From NCBI RefSeq assembly GCF_042682785.1, contig NZ_JBHUIB010000004.1, positions 1 to 64,000 on the forward strand: a DNA stretch of 64,000 bases, in the 5' to 3' direction. Source of the stretch: Thalassotalea_F euphylliae (GTDB lineage: Bacteria > Pseudomonadota > Gammaproteobacteria > Enterobacterales > Alteromonadaceae). Under the pieces are notes generated by a model. That model was not told the origin of the DNA and searched no databases. It saw nothing but the letters and a program-made list of their open reading frames with translations. Both the position numbers and the translations under genes were made by a program. Of the stretch, positions 49,628 to 58,751 are shown one piece after another. Position 1 is the stretch's first letter. Every line of letters starts with the position of its first letter.

Positions 49628-50713
49628 ATGTCTTTGCGCACGGCAACGGCAACCATTGACCTTGCTGCACTTATTGATAACGTTCATCACATTAAAGGCT
49701 TAGCCCAACAAAGTAAGGTCATGGCTGTATTAAAAGCTAATGCTTATGGACATGGCCTAGAGCGCATAGCTAAGGCGCTCAAAAATGCACCTGTAGATGC
49801 CTTTGGTGTTGCTCGTTTGGATGAAGCGCAAGCGTTACGCGCGTGTGGAGTGGTAAAGCCAATCGTATTAATGGAAGGCTTTTTCAGTGAAGAAGAGTTA
49901 CCTGTGTTGGATGTGAATAACTTACAAACGGTTATACACAATGAACAGCAGCTTCAATCGCTACTAAATAGTCAGTTAGATAAGCCGATTAAAGTATGGC
50001 TTAAAGTAGATACTGGCATGCATCGCTTGGGTGTTGAACCCCATCAGTTTTCTTCATTCTATAATGCGCTAAAGGCTTCTCCCAATGTACAGAGCGACAT
50101 TGTAATCATGAGTCATTTAAGCTGCGCAGATGATACCCGTAACGGAAAAACTGAGCAGCAAATTGCTTTGTTCACTGAACTTACTGACGAGCTCTCTGAA
50201 GAAATGTCGATGGCAAATTCTGCAGGTATTCACAGTTGGCCCAATAGCCACTTACACTGGATACGCCCAGGTCTTATTCTTTATGGCGTTAATCCCATGT
50301 TATCTCCCAAGACAGACGCGCACTTAAAACCTGTTATGACCCTACAATCAAGCTTAATTGCTAAACGTGTGGTGAAAAAAGGCGAGTCCGTTGGGTATGG
50401 TGCTGCGTGGACTGCAGAGCAAGATACAACCATTGGTGTTATTGCTATTGGTTATGGAGATGGTTACCCACGTCATGCTCAAAATGGCACTCCGGTGCTC
50501 ATTAATGGCCGAAGAGTGAAATTGGCTGGTCGAGTGTCTATGGACATGATTACGGTTGATTTAGGTCAACATAGTCGAGACGAAATTGGCGATATCGCTA
50601 CCCTTTGGGGGGAAAACTTACCGATTGAAGAAATCGCAGAGTGGGCGACGACCATTCCCTACGAGTTACTTTGCAATATTACTCGACGTGTCAATATGAC
50701 CATTTCTGCCTAA
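49628..50713 (+). CDS. alr: Alanine racemase
   Basis: 361 residues. PLP-Lys motif AVLKANAYGHG, later WIRPGLILYGVNPM, and the catalytic Tyr region GYGDGYPRH with GRVSMDMITVDL. Supplies D-alanine for peptidoglycan. Four bases after dnaB. Confidence 0.97.
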   Translation: MSLRTATATIDLAALIDNVHHIKGLAQQSKVMAVLKANAYGHGLERIAKALKNAPVDAFGVARLDEAQALRACGVVKPIVLMEGFFSEEELPVLDVNNLQTVIHNEQQLQSLLNSQLDKPIKVWLKVDTGMHRLGVEPHQFSSFYNALKASPNVQSDIVIMSHLSCADDTRNGKTEQQIALFTELTDELSEEMSMANSAGIHSWPNSHLHWIRPGLILYGVNPMLSPKTDAHLKPVMTLQSSLIAKRVVKKGESVGYGAAWTAEQDTTIGVIAIGYGDGYPRHAQNGTPVLINGRRVKLAGRVSMDMITVDLGQHSRDEIGDIATLWGENLPIEEIAEWATTIPYELLCNITRRVNMTISA

Positions 50714-50752
50714 TACTTTTCAAGTGCGGTAAACGTCTTTAACAGACAAAAA

Positions 50753-51172
50753 TTACTCGCCTTGAATAGTGGCTACAAGTGTTCGGCTACCTGCATGATC
50801 GCGATGTTCGCCTAGGTAAATGCCTTGCCAGGTGCCCAAGTTCAACCGCCCATTAGTGATGGGCACTGATATACTTGAACCTAGTGTGCTCGCCTTAATA
50901 TGGGCTGGCATATCGTCTGGCCCCTCATACGTGTGCTGATAATAGGCGGCATTCTCTGGTACAAACTGATTAAAATGCGCTTCCATATCTGCACGTACAG
51001 TGGGGTCTGCATTCTCATTGATAGTTAACGATGCTGACGAATGCTTGATGAACAGGTGTAATAGTCCACATCGGATATCGCCTATCGCTAACTCGCTCTC
51101 CACATTGTCGGTTACAAGGTGAAAGCCACGTTTTTTGGCTGGAAGTCTAAATTCTGTTTGTCGCCACATCAT
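50753..51172 (-). CDS. yjbQ: YjbQ (UPF0047) family protein
   Basis: 139 residues from the ATG at 51172, six bases after GAGG; the next codon is also ATG and the first methionine-tryptophan matches E. coli (MWxQ). Family motifs HLFIKHSSASLTINENADPTVR, DMPAHIKASTLGSS and WQGIYLGEHRD. YjbQ has weak thiamin phosphate synthase activity in vitro; its physiological role is open. Confidence 0.9.
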   Translation of the reverse strand: MMWRQTEFRLPAKKRGFHLVTDNVESELAIGDIRCGLLHLFIKHSSASLTINENADPTVRADMEAHFNQFVPENAAYYQHTYEGPDDMPAHIKASTLGSSISVPITNGRLNLGTWQGIYLGEHRDHAGSRTLVATIQGE

Positions 51173-51239
51173 GCAAAGCCTCATGTCATCAGAGTGCAAA
51201 GCCTATCTGATTCGGCTAGAGATTCAAGTGTTGATATTA

Positions 51240-51283
51240 AGACTAGCTACTCCTTTTAAGCAGATTGCTCATGTAGCTAGTCT
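51240..51283. other. Perfect 11-bp inverted repeat
   Basis: AGACTAGCTAC (51240-51250) and GTAGCTAGTCT (51273-51283) with a 22-base loop, between the VOC gene end and yjbQ start. No T-run on either strand. Could be the 3' hairpin of the VOC transcript or a regulator site for yjbQ. Confidence 0.5.
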
Positions 51284-51309
51284 AAGTATGTAAAGGGGAT
51301 GAGTAAGCT

Positions 51310-51735
51310 TTAAAGGTCGTCTCCAGCGTTTCGCTCAGACGGAACATCAGATAAATATTCGACGAACTCGACTTCAAAACCGGCTGGGTCTAAATAATAA
51401 GCATTTTTTCGGTAAAGATGCTTTGCTCCTGGTTTAGCTACTTCATAACCTGCATCAGATAACCGTTTTATCATGGCATCTAAGTTACTGGTTTCAAAGC
51501 CTATGTGGGCCAGTCCTATCTGATGCCCGGTTAAGTCTCTATTACTATCTTCACCGTCATCACTAAATGACAAATACATGGTGTCATCACCAAAGTGAAG
51601 CCAGCGTCGAGGCTTTCCGTACCATTCGCTTTCACCTTGCATGCGAATTTGCCAATGTGGAAAAGCGGCATGATAAAAATTAAGGCTAGATTCAATATCG
51701 TTAACGACAAGGTTTAGGTGTTCTAGACGCATCAT
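51310..51735 (-). CDS. VOC (glyoxalase-fold) family protein
   Basis: 141 residues. Vicinal-oxygen-chelate fold with paired beta-alpha-beta-beta-beta units (RLEHLNLVVNDIESSLNFYHAAF; IGLAHIGFETSNLDAMIKRL; YYLDPAGFEVEFVEYL). Metal ligand candidates are the His of LEHLN, the His of LAHIG and the Glu of VEF. SD AGGAGAG overlaps the stop of the upstream 34-codon gene. The whole unit is preceded by a SoxR-type promoter, so it is probably an oxidative or redox-drug response enzyme, for example binding or breaking a reactive compound. Confidence 0.85.
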   Translation of the reverse strand: MMRLEHLNLVVNDIESSLNFYHAAFPHWQIRMQGESEWYGKPRRWLHFGDDTMYLSFSDDGEDSNRDLTGHQIGLAHIGFETSNLDAMIKRLSDAGYEVAKPGAKHLYRKNAYYLDPAGFEVEFVEYLSDVPSERNAGDDL

Positions 51736-51741
51736 ACTCTC

Positions 51742-51846
51742 CTATTTATTTTGCATCGTGCCGGCAAATAGCTTTAAAAGTGTTGAAATAAATAATTGGT
51801 GGTGTTGGCGGTTCTTAAGGCCAATAAAGTGAAAAAGATTGGTCAT
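51742..51846 (-). CDS. 34-residue small protein, first gene of the SoxR-controlled unit
   Basis: ATG at 51846 with an ideal ribosome site AAGGAGA five bases away. The product begins MTNLFHFIGLKNRQHH and ends FAGTMQNK; amphipathic, with a hydrophobic middle (LFISTLLKLF). The stop TAG is part of the next gene's SD, giving tight coupling. It starts 30 bases below the SoxR promoter's -10. It may be a leader peptide or a real small membrane-active protein. Confidence 0.6.
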   Translation of the reverse strand: MTNLFHFIGLKNRQHHQLFISTLLKLFAGTMQNK

Positions 51847-51875
51847 AACATTCTCCTTTTGCTTATTTGTTGACT

Positions 51876-51906
51876 ATCCTAAAACCTCAAGCTAACTTGA
51901 GGTAAA
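51876..51906 (-). promoter_or_regulatory. SoxR-activated promoter
   Basis: SoxR box CCTCAAG-CTAA-CTTGAGG (51885-51902) lies between TTTACC (-35, 51901-51906) and TAGGAT (-10, 51876-51881) on the minus strand. The spacer is 19 bp, the overlong spacing that SoxR corrects, the same design as the E. coli soxS promoter. It reads toward the 34-codon and VOC genes. Confidence 0.9.
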
Positions 51907-51931
51907 GTTCTTTTTGTAGATTTTTTAAAAA

Positions 51932-52402
51932 ATGTTGGAAGAAGCAAAGTTAAGTGTGGGGCAGGTTGCTAAGCGCTGTGGAATAAAAGTGTCGACGTTG
52001 CACTATTACGAGCAAATAGGTTTGCTACGTAGCTGGCGTAATGCTGGCAACCAACGTCGTTACAAACATGAAGTATTACGACGTGTATCAGTCATTAAAG
52101 CGGCACAAAAAATGGGTATAGATTTGGAAAGTATCAAGAAGGCGTTTGCTTCGCTGCCTGATAATCGTACTCCGACCAAAAAAGACTGGCAGTTACTTTC
52201 AAAACGCTGGCAGCAGCAATTAAACGAGCGAATTCAATATTTGATTACTCTTCGAGAGTCGCTGGATGGCTGTATTGGCTGTGGCTGTTTATCGCTGAAA
52301 AGCTGTCCTATATACAATCCTGAAGATATTATGGGTCAGCAAGGTGATGGGCCAATATTGCTTGAGCGTAATGTGGAAGAAAGAATAAATGAGAGCAATT
52401 AG
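51932..52402 (+). CDS. soxR: Redox-sensitive activator SoxR
   Basis: 156 residues, MerR family. Helix-turn-helix SVGQVAKRCGIKVSTLHYYEQIG, dimerization helix, and the [2Fe-2S] ligands in CIGCGCLSLKSC (Cys114, 117, 119, 125, the CX2CXCX5C pattern). Divergent from its target promoter. There is no soxS in the window, as in most bacteria outside enterics. Confidence 0.97.
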   Translation: MLEEAKLSVGQVAKRCGIKVSTLHYYEQIGLLRSWRNAGNQRRYKHEVLRRVSVIKAAQKMGIDLESIKKAFASLPDNRTPTKKDWQLLSKRWQQQLNERIQYLITLRESLDGCIGCGCLSLKSCPIYNPEDIMGQQGDGPILLERNVEERINESN

Positions 52403-52433
52403 CGGATATGCCCGCAGGTAAATGACAGAAAGT

Positions 52434-52459
52434 AAAAAGCCCCTCTTGAGGGGCTTTTT
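52434..52459. terminator. Bidirectional terminator between soxR and cheX
   Basis: AGCCCCTC-TT-GAGGGGCT with A-run before and T-run after; serves both converging genes. Confidence 0.9.
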
Positions 52460-52479
52460 ACTTTGATAAATCTGTTTGT

Positions 52480-52941
52480 TTAGTCGAAGCTAAATTCAAT
52501 ATATGCTTTGCCGTGTTCAGAACTAAGAGGAATAATAACAACAGGACCTTCTGCTTTGTGGTTTATTGTGTGGTTGGCACCCGATACAACCATCGGCGTT
52601 GCCATGTCAAACTCAAAGCCCTTTTCGCTTAACATTCTTTTTGCACCACCAGTAACCATATTAGTAATTTCGCCTACTAAGTCGGTGATTTCTTCGTTTA
52701 CTTCATCAGGACCTTCACCGACCATATTCTTCATTGTCGCGATGGCTAGAGTGCCCTCAAAAGTGATTGAGAGTGAGCCTTTTGCTTGGTCACTTACCAT
52801 ACCTATCAAACCAGAAACGTCACCCTTGGCGACCTCTCCCTGCTTCAACTTCGGCTTCTCCGGTGTCAATTCCATCATCGCCATGGTCGACATAACATTC
52901 AACATCGAAGATAAGAAAGGGTTAATAAACTCTACATTCAT
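52480..52941 (-). CDS. cheX: CheX-like chemotaxis phosphatase
   Basis: 153 residues of the CheC/CheX/FliY fold. Phosphatase motif ExxN is visible in DLVGEITNMVTGGAKRML (Glu, Asn three residues on). Starts NVEFINPFLSSMLNVMSTMA. Would dephosphorylate CheY-P or act in another receiver pathway. Not beside other che genes. 286 bases up to zur hold no gene. Confidence 0.88.
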   Translation of the reverse strand: MNVEFINPFLSSMLNVMSTMAMMELTPEKPKLKQGEVAKGDVSGLIGMVSDQAKGSLSITFEGTLAIATMKNMVGEGPDEVNEEITDLVGEITNMVTGGAKRMLSEKGFEFDMATPMVVSGANHTINHKAEGPVVIIPLSSEHGKAYIEFSFD

Positions 52942-53228
52942 GAACTGTACCGGGCCTTGTTTTACGACAGTGCGAAATAATGGCTACTAATTTAGCATAA
53001 TTTTTTGATTTCGCACTAGTTATTGTTATCAATTGTGCCACACCTTGTGACCATATCTTCCGTTATGCAACTACACCATTAACTGCTTAATAACGTATCG
53101 GCAAGAGCTAACTTAACTTAAGTATCGACGAGTAAACGTGTTTTTACCACTATTCTGTAGAAAAAGTTTTGTCTATGACTTGTTGAATTATGTGAACTTT
53201 ACGCCCACTTGGTAAAATTCATTCAGTC

Positions 53229-53663
53229 TTACTGGCACTTTTGGCAGCGTCCGTGTGCTTCTACGATTTGATGGCTTATTGAAAAGCCACTTGCATCGGC
53301 CATTGCACGAATAGCAAGGTCTAAGTTGTTCGACTGAATTTCTTCTACATGGCCACATTCATCACAAATCAACAGCTGTACTGGATGATTACACTCGCTG
53401 ATATGGTGACACATAACGAATGCGTTGATTGATTCAATTTTGTGAACAAACCCTTGTTTACTTAAAAAGTCTAATGCGCGATAGATCGTGGCGGGTTTAG
53501 CTGCACTGTCTAGCTTTTGCAGTTCAGCAAGTAAATCGTAAGCGCCAACCGCACCGTCGTGATTCGCCAGTAATCCCAGTACTTGTTCGCGCGTTCTTGT
53601 TAATCGTGCACCGCGCTTTTGGCAAACTTGATGCGCTTGTTCCAATAAAGAAGAAGTGTCCAT
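53229..53663 (-). CDS. zur: Zinc uptake regulator Zur (Fur family)
   Basis: 144 residues. Winged helix RLTRTREQVLGLLANHDGAVGAYDLL...KPATIYRALDFLSKQGFVHKIE; metal-binding features HHISECNH, CDECGHVEEI and a C-terminal CQKC. The two Cys pairs for structural zinc and the Zur-type sequence (INAFVMCHH) separate it from Fur. Zur represses zinc uptake in zinc-replete cells; MerC-like genes of this group are possible targets. Confidence 0.92.
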   Translation of the reverse strand: MDTSSLLEQAHQVCQKRGARLTRTREQVLGLLANHDGAVGAYDLLAELQKLDSAAKPATIYRALDFLSKQGFVHKIESINAFVMCHHISECNHPVQLLICDECGHVEEIQSNNLDLAIRAMADASGFSISHQIVEAHGRCQKCQ

Positions 53664-53820
53664 AGACTCAATATTTATAGGGTTTTTATCAGTTTAACAT
53701 AGCATGGTTAGAGACCATAGCGGGTTTAATGCTTGATGCCAAGCCTAACCTGCGTAGGACGTTCAATGAGCCAACTTTGGTCAAGCTTCGTATTGGAGTT
53801 TAATGCTAACGGAGGTAAGT

Positions 53821-54069
53821 ATGGATCTTTATATCAAATCATTTGAAGGTAACATTTACTTTGCTGAACAAAAGCAAGGCTCAACAAAGCGTATTGTTAG
53901 AGATAGCCAAAACCAGCCAATGCGTTTTGACAGTATTAGCAACGTTAAAGAGCACTTTAAAGACCAGTCGTTTGAGAACGTTTGGCTAGAGCATGACAGT
54001 GCCTACGATGAAATGTGTGGTTTAGGTGGCAAGTGCGGCCCTATGGTAATGCCGCTGAACTGGAAATAA
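53821..54069 (+). CDS. Small DUF6482-like protein
   Basis: 82 residues from the ATG at 53821 (GGAGG seven bases before); the longest frame begins at 53803. MDLYIKSFEGNIYFAEQKQG at the start and SAYDEMCGL toward the end, which resembles the DUF6482 pattern. Two cysteines (CGLGGKCG) near the C terminus. Function unknown. Followed by a hairpin. Confidence 0.72.
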   Translation: MDLYIKSFEGNIYFAEQKQGSTKRIVRDSQNQPMRFDSISNVKEHFKDQSFENVWLEHDSAYDEMCGLGGKCGPMVMPLNWK

Positions 54070-54087
54070 AAAGGCCCCGAAAGGGGC
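54066..54087 (-). terminator. Terminator after the esterase lipoprotein gene
   Basis: GCCCC-GAAA-GGGGC hairpin with the U-run on the minus strand, 14 bases beyond the convergent lipoprotein stop. The plus strand lacks a T-run. Confidence 0.8.
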
Positions 54088-54100
54088 ACATTAATTTTAA

Positions 54101-55012
54101 CTATTCAAACATGTATTCATAGGTAGCCATTAACTGGCTAGCTTGATAATCAGCTTCGTGTTGAACGCCAGACATAATAGAAAGCGTCAACGAGTGTGTG
54201 CAGCCATCATACGTATTGTGCTCAGTACGGTCACTGCCCTCGGTCATTCCCGGCCCGGTGCTTTGCGTGAACAGGTCACTACAGCCATTTTTTACTTTCC
54301 ATAAAGCTATTGTGTCGTCTACAGAAGCGATGTTACCGTTACTTCTACCGTTATAAGGGACATCAGCATCGACTGGGCTATGCAAATGATGAATACTTAC
54401 CGGAGTAGCGGTGGAACATGCTTCCAAATCGCCTCTGTATTGCCCTGCCAATGATACGATACCTGAAATACGTTCAGGGATTTTACATGCTAATTTGTAG
54501 GCCATAAATCCTCCAGCTGAGTATCCAAATACAAATAAATCAGTATTTATCTGACTATTCTCAGCCTGAACTTGGTCAATCAGCGCTAGGATATAATCGA
54601 TATCTTTGTTGGCGTTGTCAGCGGGTATATTTTGACTATCCCACTCGTAAAGTGATTTGTTTCCTTCTGGGGCAAGCACAATGAAATTGTGTTTATCTGC
54701 AATCGCTTTGGCATCGAATATATTCATTACTTTATTAGCGGAACCAGGTGCACCATGCAGAAATAAAGCTATTCTTGTATCTTCATTAACGGTAGTCGGT
54801 ATATATGATATCGACTCTCGCTCATCAATTGTTATGCAACTGAACACATTAGAAATTTGCGCTCCAGTGCACGTCGCAGTATCTTGTTGAGGTGACTTTT
54901 TTGAAGTACCGGAAGAATTACTACTTCCTCCTCCCCCACACGCAGAAAGTCCTGCAATTAGTAACGAATATATAACGGAATAAATGGCTCGTTGATTAAG
55001 TATGTTTTTCAT
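54101..55012 (-). CDS. Esterase lipoprotein of the PHB-depolymerase/LpqC type
   Basis: 303 residues. Lipobox LSAC (lipidated Cys25), Gly/Ser-rich linker, then an alpha/beta-hydrolase domain. Oxyanion LHGAPGS, nucleophile elbow GYSAGGF, acidic residue in HSPVDADVPY, and His in CTHSL. Family enzymes hydrolyse polyesters or feruloyl esters. Probably on the outer membrane. Divergent from the CadC-like gene, which might regulate it. Confidence 0.85.
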   Translation of the reverse strand: MKNILNQRAIYSVIYSLLIAGLSACGGGGSSNSSGTSKKSPQQDTATCTGAQISNVFSCITIDERESISYIPTTVNEDTRIALFLHGAPGSANKVMNIFDAKAIADKHNFIVLAPEGNKSLYEWDSQNIPADNANKDIDYILALIDQVQAENSQINTDLFVFGYSAGGFMAYKLACKIPERISGIVSLAGQYRGDLEACSTATPVSIHHLHSPVDADVPYNGRSNGNIASVDDTIALWKVKNGCSDLFTQSTGPGMTEGSDRTEHNTYDGCTHSLTLSIMSGVQHEADYQASQLMATYEYMFE

Positions 55013-55145
55013 ATAGCTTGCTCGTTTTTGAGAAAATTAATAAAGTCGAGCAGAGCCTGTTTTACTTACGTGATATTGGCAATGATGAACACATAATATA
55101 ATGATAATGGAATGATAATGTATAATAAAAACAGGGGGATAACTG

Positions 55146-57194
55146 TTGTCTAATTTCAGGTTTGAAGAGTTTTTGCTTGATTCAAATGCACAATCTTTGA
55201 CGCATAACGGACAAAAAATCCTACTTGAACCAAAGCTTTTAAAGTTGCTTGTATTCTTTTGCGAAAACCCGCATCGAGCTATAAGCCGAGATGAGTTGTT
55301 AGAGCATGTTTGGGATGGCCGTATTGTAGGTTCAGCAGCAATAAATCGCGCCGTGGGTGAGTTACGAAAAGCGATTGAAGAGGATGTTAAAACACCAAAT
55401 CTCCTCGAAACAGTGAGTAAAGTAGGGTATCGGTTTACACCGCAAGTCGACGTTATTTCCGAGGAAAATCAAACTCAGCCTGCCATTACCGATACCGAGA
55501 GAAAAAATGCGTTGCGGTGGTGGCTTCAAGCTTTATTAATCCTTGTGTGTTTAATATTGATAATTGTGCTGACGGTAAACGACAGACGGGACCCGAAGAA
55601 TAATGAAGTCACATGGTTGGATAGGCCATTAACGACAGATAAAGGTGTTGCTTTTAAACCTGATGGCCATAGAACAAGTGCAGATATTGTTTACCTGTAC
55701 CGCCCTTCATCCGATGTAAAGCTGCCGCAGGTATGGTTGAAACCAGAAAATCAACAAGCGTATGCGCTAACTTCAGATAATTTTTACTATACCGCTGTGA
55801 TGTTATCGGACGATAGGAGGATATTTGCCAGTCGATTCAATAATCTAAAAGAGCGAAAATGTGAAATTGTCGAAATCAATCCATCAACAAAATCACTTAA
55901 CGTTATTACTGGTTGTGCATCACGAGCACTGACTCAGCTAGACTATTCATCCGACACACAAAAAATTTATTTCAATACACGTGCTGCGGTCAACCAACCG
56001 TTCCATATTGCAAGTCTGCAACTTAACACTAATCGTTTAGAACAAATTACGTTCTCTGATGGTCAGGGAAATAAGCGAGGCGACTATTTATTCAAGCTAT
56101 CACCGCATCAAGATAGATTGGCTGTCGTGCAATATGTAGATACAAACCATGGCCAAGTTAGATTAATTGATCTGGCAAATAAAGAGAGCAAAGAACTCAA
56201 AGTTAAATTAGCAAATTTATCTGCTATCGACTGGTTTGATAAAGATACCTTGGTGTTGTCGGCGGATGGCAGTATCTATCAATTCCATATTCCGTCTCAA
56301 GCTATAGAACTATTGAGTCAGCAAGATGGTGCGGGTCAAATAGCTTTTAGTAATGATGGCGTTGCCTACGTTCTTGCCAAAGTAAGCCACAATATATACG
56401 AACTGCCTATAGACAATAGTGGTTCAAGAGAAGTGAAGAAGATGCCGCTTACAAATAGCCGTTACAGTAGCTATTTACCTGGATATGCTAACAACAGTAA
56501 GTGGCTAGTATTCTCTTCGGATAAAACGGGGAGTTGGAGAATATATCTACAAGATGCTGGCGGCAATAGAAGCGATATTGGTGCGCCTGAAGAGATTCAT
56601 AATATTAACAATCTCCGGTGGAGCCAAAGTGACGAAATTATTTCTGCCTCTATCAATGGTAAAGCATATGTCTATAAATTAGCGTCAGAACAGTGGCACC
56701 AAGTTGCACATCATATTCAAAATATCCATTTCTTGGAGCCGCTTTCGGAAAGTCAGTTTGTAGTTAGTAGTGATCAGTCAGGAGATTGGCAGCTGTGGCT
56801 CGTTGATGAGGAATTAGGAACGCATAAGCAGTTAACAAGGTCAGGAGGCTATAGTGTAAGAGCGAATGGAAGTAGCTCGTTGTACTTTACTAAGTTTGCA
56901 GAAACAGGCCTGTATCAACTAGATTTGTTATCCTTGAAGGAGCGCCTAGTGGTGGCTGACTTTGCTATTACTGACTGGAATAGATGGTTTTTAACGGCAA
57001 AGCACTTGTATTACATAAGCGATAGTGGGCTCGTAAAGTTGGGCTTATCAGGCCGAACAGACGCTAAGTCAATCACATTGTTGGGCAATGCTGGCAATCA
57101 CCTTTCAATTTCTCACAATGAAAAGCACGTTGCGGTCACCTTTCAAGATGAAGCGTGGGCTGAAATAAGATATTTATCCAAAGGACGGGAATAA
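55146..57194 (+). CDS. CadC/ToxR-type membrane regulator with beta-propeller sensor
   Basis: 682 residues. Winged helix of OmpR type at the N terminus (FRFEEFLLDSNAQSLTHNGQKILLEPKLLKLL...VSKVGYRFTPQ, 1-105), one membrane helix (about 123-143), and a 500-residue periplasmic region with WD40/TolB-like blades (recurrent WFDKDTLVLSADG, SKWLVFSSDKTGSWRIYLQD, SDQSGDWQLWLVD). TTG start. Common in Alteromonadales, where target genes are usually adjacent; the facing lipoprotein esterase is the nearest candidate. Confidence 0.85.
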   Translation: MSNFRFEEFLLDSNAQSLTHNGQKILLEPKLLKLLVFFCENPHRAISRDELLEHVWDGRIVGSAAINRAVGELRKAIEEDVKTPNLLETVSKVGYRFTPQVDVISEENQTQPAITDTERKNALRWWLQALLILVCLILIIVLTVNDRRDPKNNEVTWLDRPLTTDKGVAFKPDGHRTSADIVYLYRPSSDVKLPQVWLKPENQQAYALTSDNFYYTAVMLSDDRRIFASRFNNLKERKCEIVEINPSTKSLNVITGCASRALTQLDYSSDTQKIYFNTRAAVNQPFHIASLQLNTNRLEQITFSDGQGNKRGDYLFKLSPHQDRLAVVQYVDTNHGQVRLIDLANKESKELKVKLANLSAIDWFDKDTLVLSADGSIYQFHIPSQAIELLSQQDGAGQIAFSNDGVAYVLAKVSHNIYELPIDNSGSREVKKMPLTNSRYSSYLPGYANNSKWLVFSSDKTGSWRIYLQDAGGNRSDIGAPEEIHNINNLRWSQSDEIISASINGKAYVYKLASEQWHQVAHHIQNIHFLEPLSESQFVVSSDQSGDWQLWLVDEELGTHKQLTRSGGYSVRANGSSSLYFTKFAETGLYQLDLLSLKERLVVADFAITDWNRWFLTAKHLYYISDSGLVKLGLSGRTDAKSITLLGNAGNHLSISHNEKHVAVTFQDEAWAEIRYLSKGRE

Positions 57195-57195
57195 A

Positions 57196-57217
57196 AAAAG
57201 CCCCTTTCGGGGCTTAT
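57196..57217 (-). terminator. Terminator for the minus-strand 418-residue gene
   Basis: GCCCC-TTTC-GGGGC with a seven-base A-run to its left, which is a T-run on the minus strand. It also lies three bases after the CadC-like stop. Confidence 0.8.
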
Positions 57218-57228
57218 TTGAATTTGAG

Positions 57229-58485
57229 TTAGATTCGACTTTCGAACGTCTTAGTCTTGTTTTTTCCTTCACTTTGCGAAAAGCGAGTTTCTTGGCGCTC
57301 GCCTTTAGACACATGCACGTTGCTGATGTATTTGTCCCACTGTCGCTCGCTTAAGTAGCCAATATGGATGTCTGCATCTTGTCGAACGCCGCTAATAATT
57401 GGCCCTTCAACGATAGTGGCAATGATGTAATCTTGGAAGTTTTTGCAGTACATGTTTTTAATCAATCGTGTACCGTTTTCTTCAAAGCTTGTTTCTAAGC
57501 CAATGTTGATATCACTGTCGCATTTTTCGAGTAAGGTTTGCGTTAAACGGCTAACCATATCGTCGGTTTTACGAATGTTCGGCAAGTTAATGGTCTTTTC
57601 GTAAAACACAAGCGAGTCATCATCATTCAAGAACCACAGGTCATAACGGCCGTCATCACATTTCATTTCGTACTTGGAAATTACTTTGCGATCAAGTCCA
57701 GGCATCACTTGGAAGTTCATACTGTAAAGACTTAACCCAAAGTGACTATTCTTTTGGGTCACAGGGAAGAAATAATTAACCAGTGCTTCATTGCGTGGCG
57801 CTAATGATTTCGTCGTTGGGAAAGCGAAGTCAGGAATGCGATCAATCTTACAGTCTGAAATTGTTGAAAGAAGCTCACTCTTTTTGACACCTAAAGGCAC
57901 GCTATCGATATTGTAGTCACCATCTAGGTTGCTGATATTTGCCATTTTAGAGACAAGTAAACGTTGCTCGCGGTCAATGATGTAGTCATTAAAGTTAGTA
58001 AAGTTTTTGGCATCTGCCTCTGCTTTTGCATCAACATACACATATAGCGGTAGACCAAATTCTTGTGCGGCATTTACGTCAGCTTGGTATGTGGCAAAAT
58101 CATCATAGCCGTAATCTTGTGCTTCCAGCAGGTTAACGTAGTCTTGATAAGTGCGTAAACCTAGCTTTTTCGCCTTTTCCATTTCACGTTGATACGCCTG
58201 AAGCGGTAACCCTGCATCCTCAGCTTTTTCACGCTCTGCTTTATACGTCGGGTAATCGGTATACCCGTATTTTTCAGCGATACCTTGTTTTCTCTCGTAC
58301 TCGGCGAAATAGTATAGAGGCACGTAACATAAGCTACAGGCCACTATGTAGAACATTGCGCGAGTGCGGCCAGTAATTTTTAGTATGTTGTTAATTTTGT
58401 TTGTTAGCGGTATGTAGGTATTAATGACCAAATAGATAATTAATACGGCTAAAATTGTTGCGATAGTAACTACAGTAATACTCAT
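57229..58485 (-). CDS. Membrane protein with repeated YxDY/TYQ units, unknown function
   Basis: 418 residues. Two hydrophobic segments (about 5-24 and 42-60), then a charged region (70-170) with repeats such as GYTDYPTYKAEREKAEDAGL, GLRTYQDYVNLLEAQDYGYD and DFATYQADVNAAQEFGL, spaced about 17-18 residues, likely a helical rod. A beta-rich globular domain follows, containing SVPLGVKKSELLSTI and single Cys residues. Family not recognised. Monocistronic. Confidence 0.72.
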   Translation of the reverse strand: MSITVVTIATILAVLIIYLVINTYIPLTNKINNILKITGRTRAMFYIVACSLCYVPLYYFAEYERKQGIAEKYGYTDYPTYKAEREKAEDAGLPLQAYQREMEKAKKLGLRTYQDYVNLLEAQDYGYDDFATYQADVNAAQEFGLPLYVYVDAKAEADAKNFTNFNDYIIDREQRLLVSKMANISNLDGDYNIDSVPLGVKKSELLSTISDCKIDRIPDFAFPTTKSLAPRNEALVNYFFPVTQKNSHFGLSLYSMNFQVMPGLDRKVISKYEMKCDDGRYDLWFLNDDDSLVFYEKTINLPNIRKTDDMVSRLTQTLLEKCDSDINIGLETSFEENGTRLIKNMYCKNFQDYIIATIVEGPIISGVRQDADIHIGYLSERQWDKYISNVHVSKGERQETRFSQSEGKNKTKTFESRI

Positions 58486-58751
58486 TCATCCAACCCTGTA
58501 AGACTTATTCCACTTCTACAGTTCCCTGGTATAGGGCTAATTTGTAAAGTCCTTAATGTTTATATTGCGCCATCTCATAGATAGGTATGGCAGTAGCTTT
58601 ATTATTCTAGTTATCGTATCGGAAAAGCCGATTTAGCTGCTCGAATTATACACATAGGATTAGCTATGTTAACAATTAATTACAAATAGGCAAGCAGGGC
58701 TTACCTATATAAGGCCTACAGGTAAGTTTTCAGTAAGAATTGCTTTACAAA

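Noticed and set aside
52508..52990. 160-codon frame antisense to cheX
   Set aside because: Shadow of cheX codon usage with no start signal.
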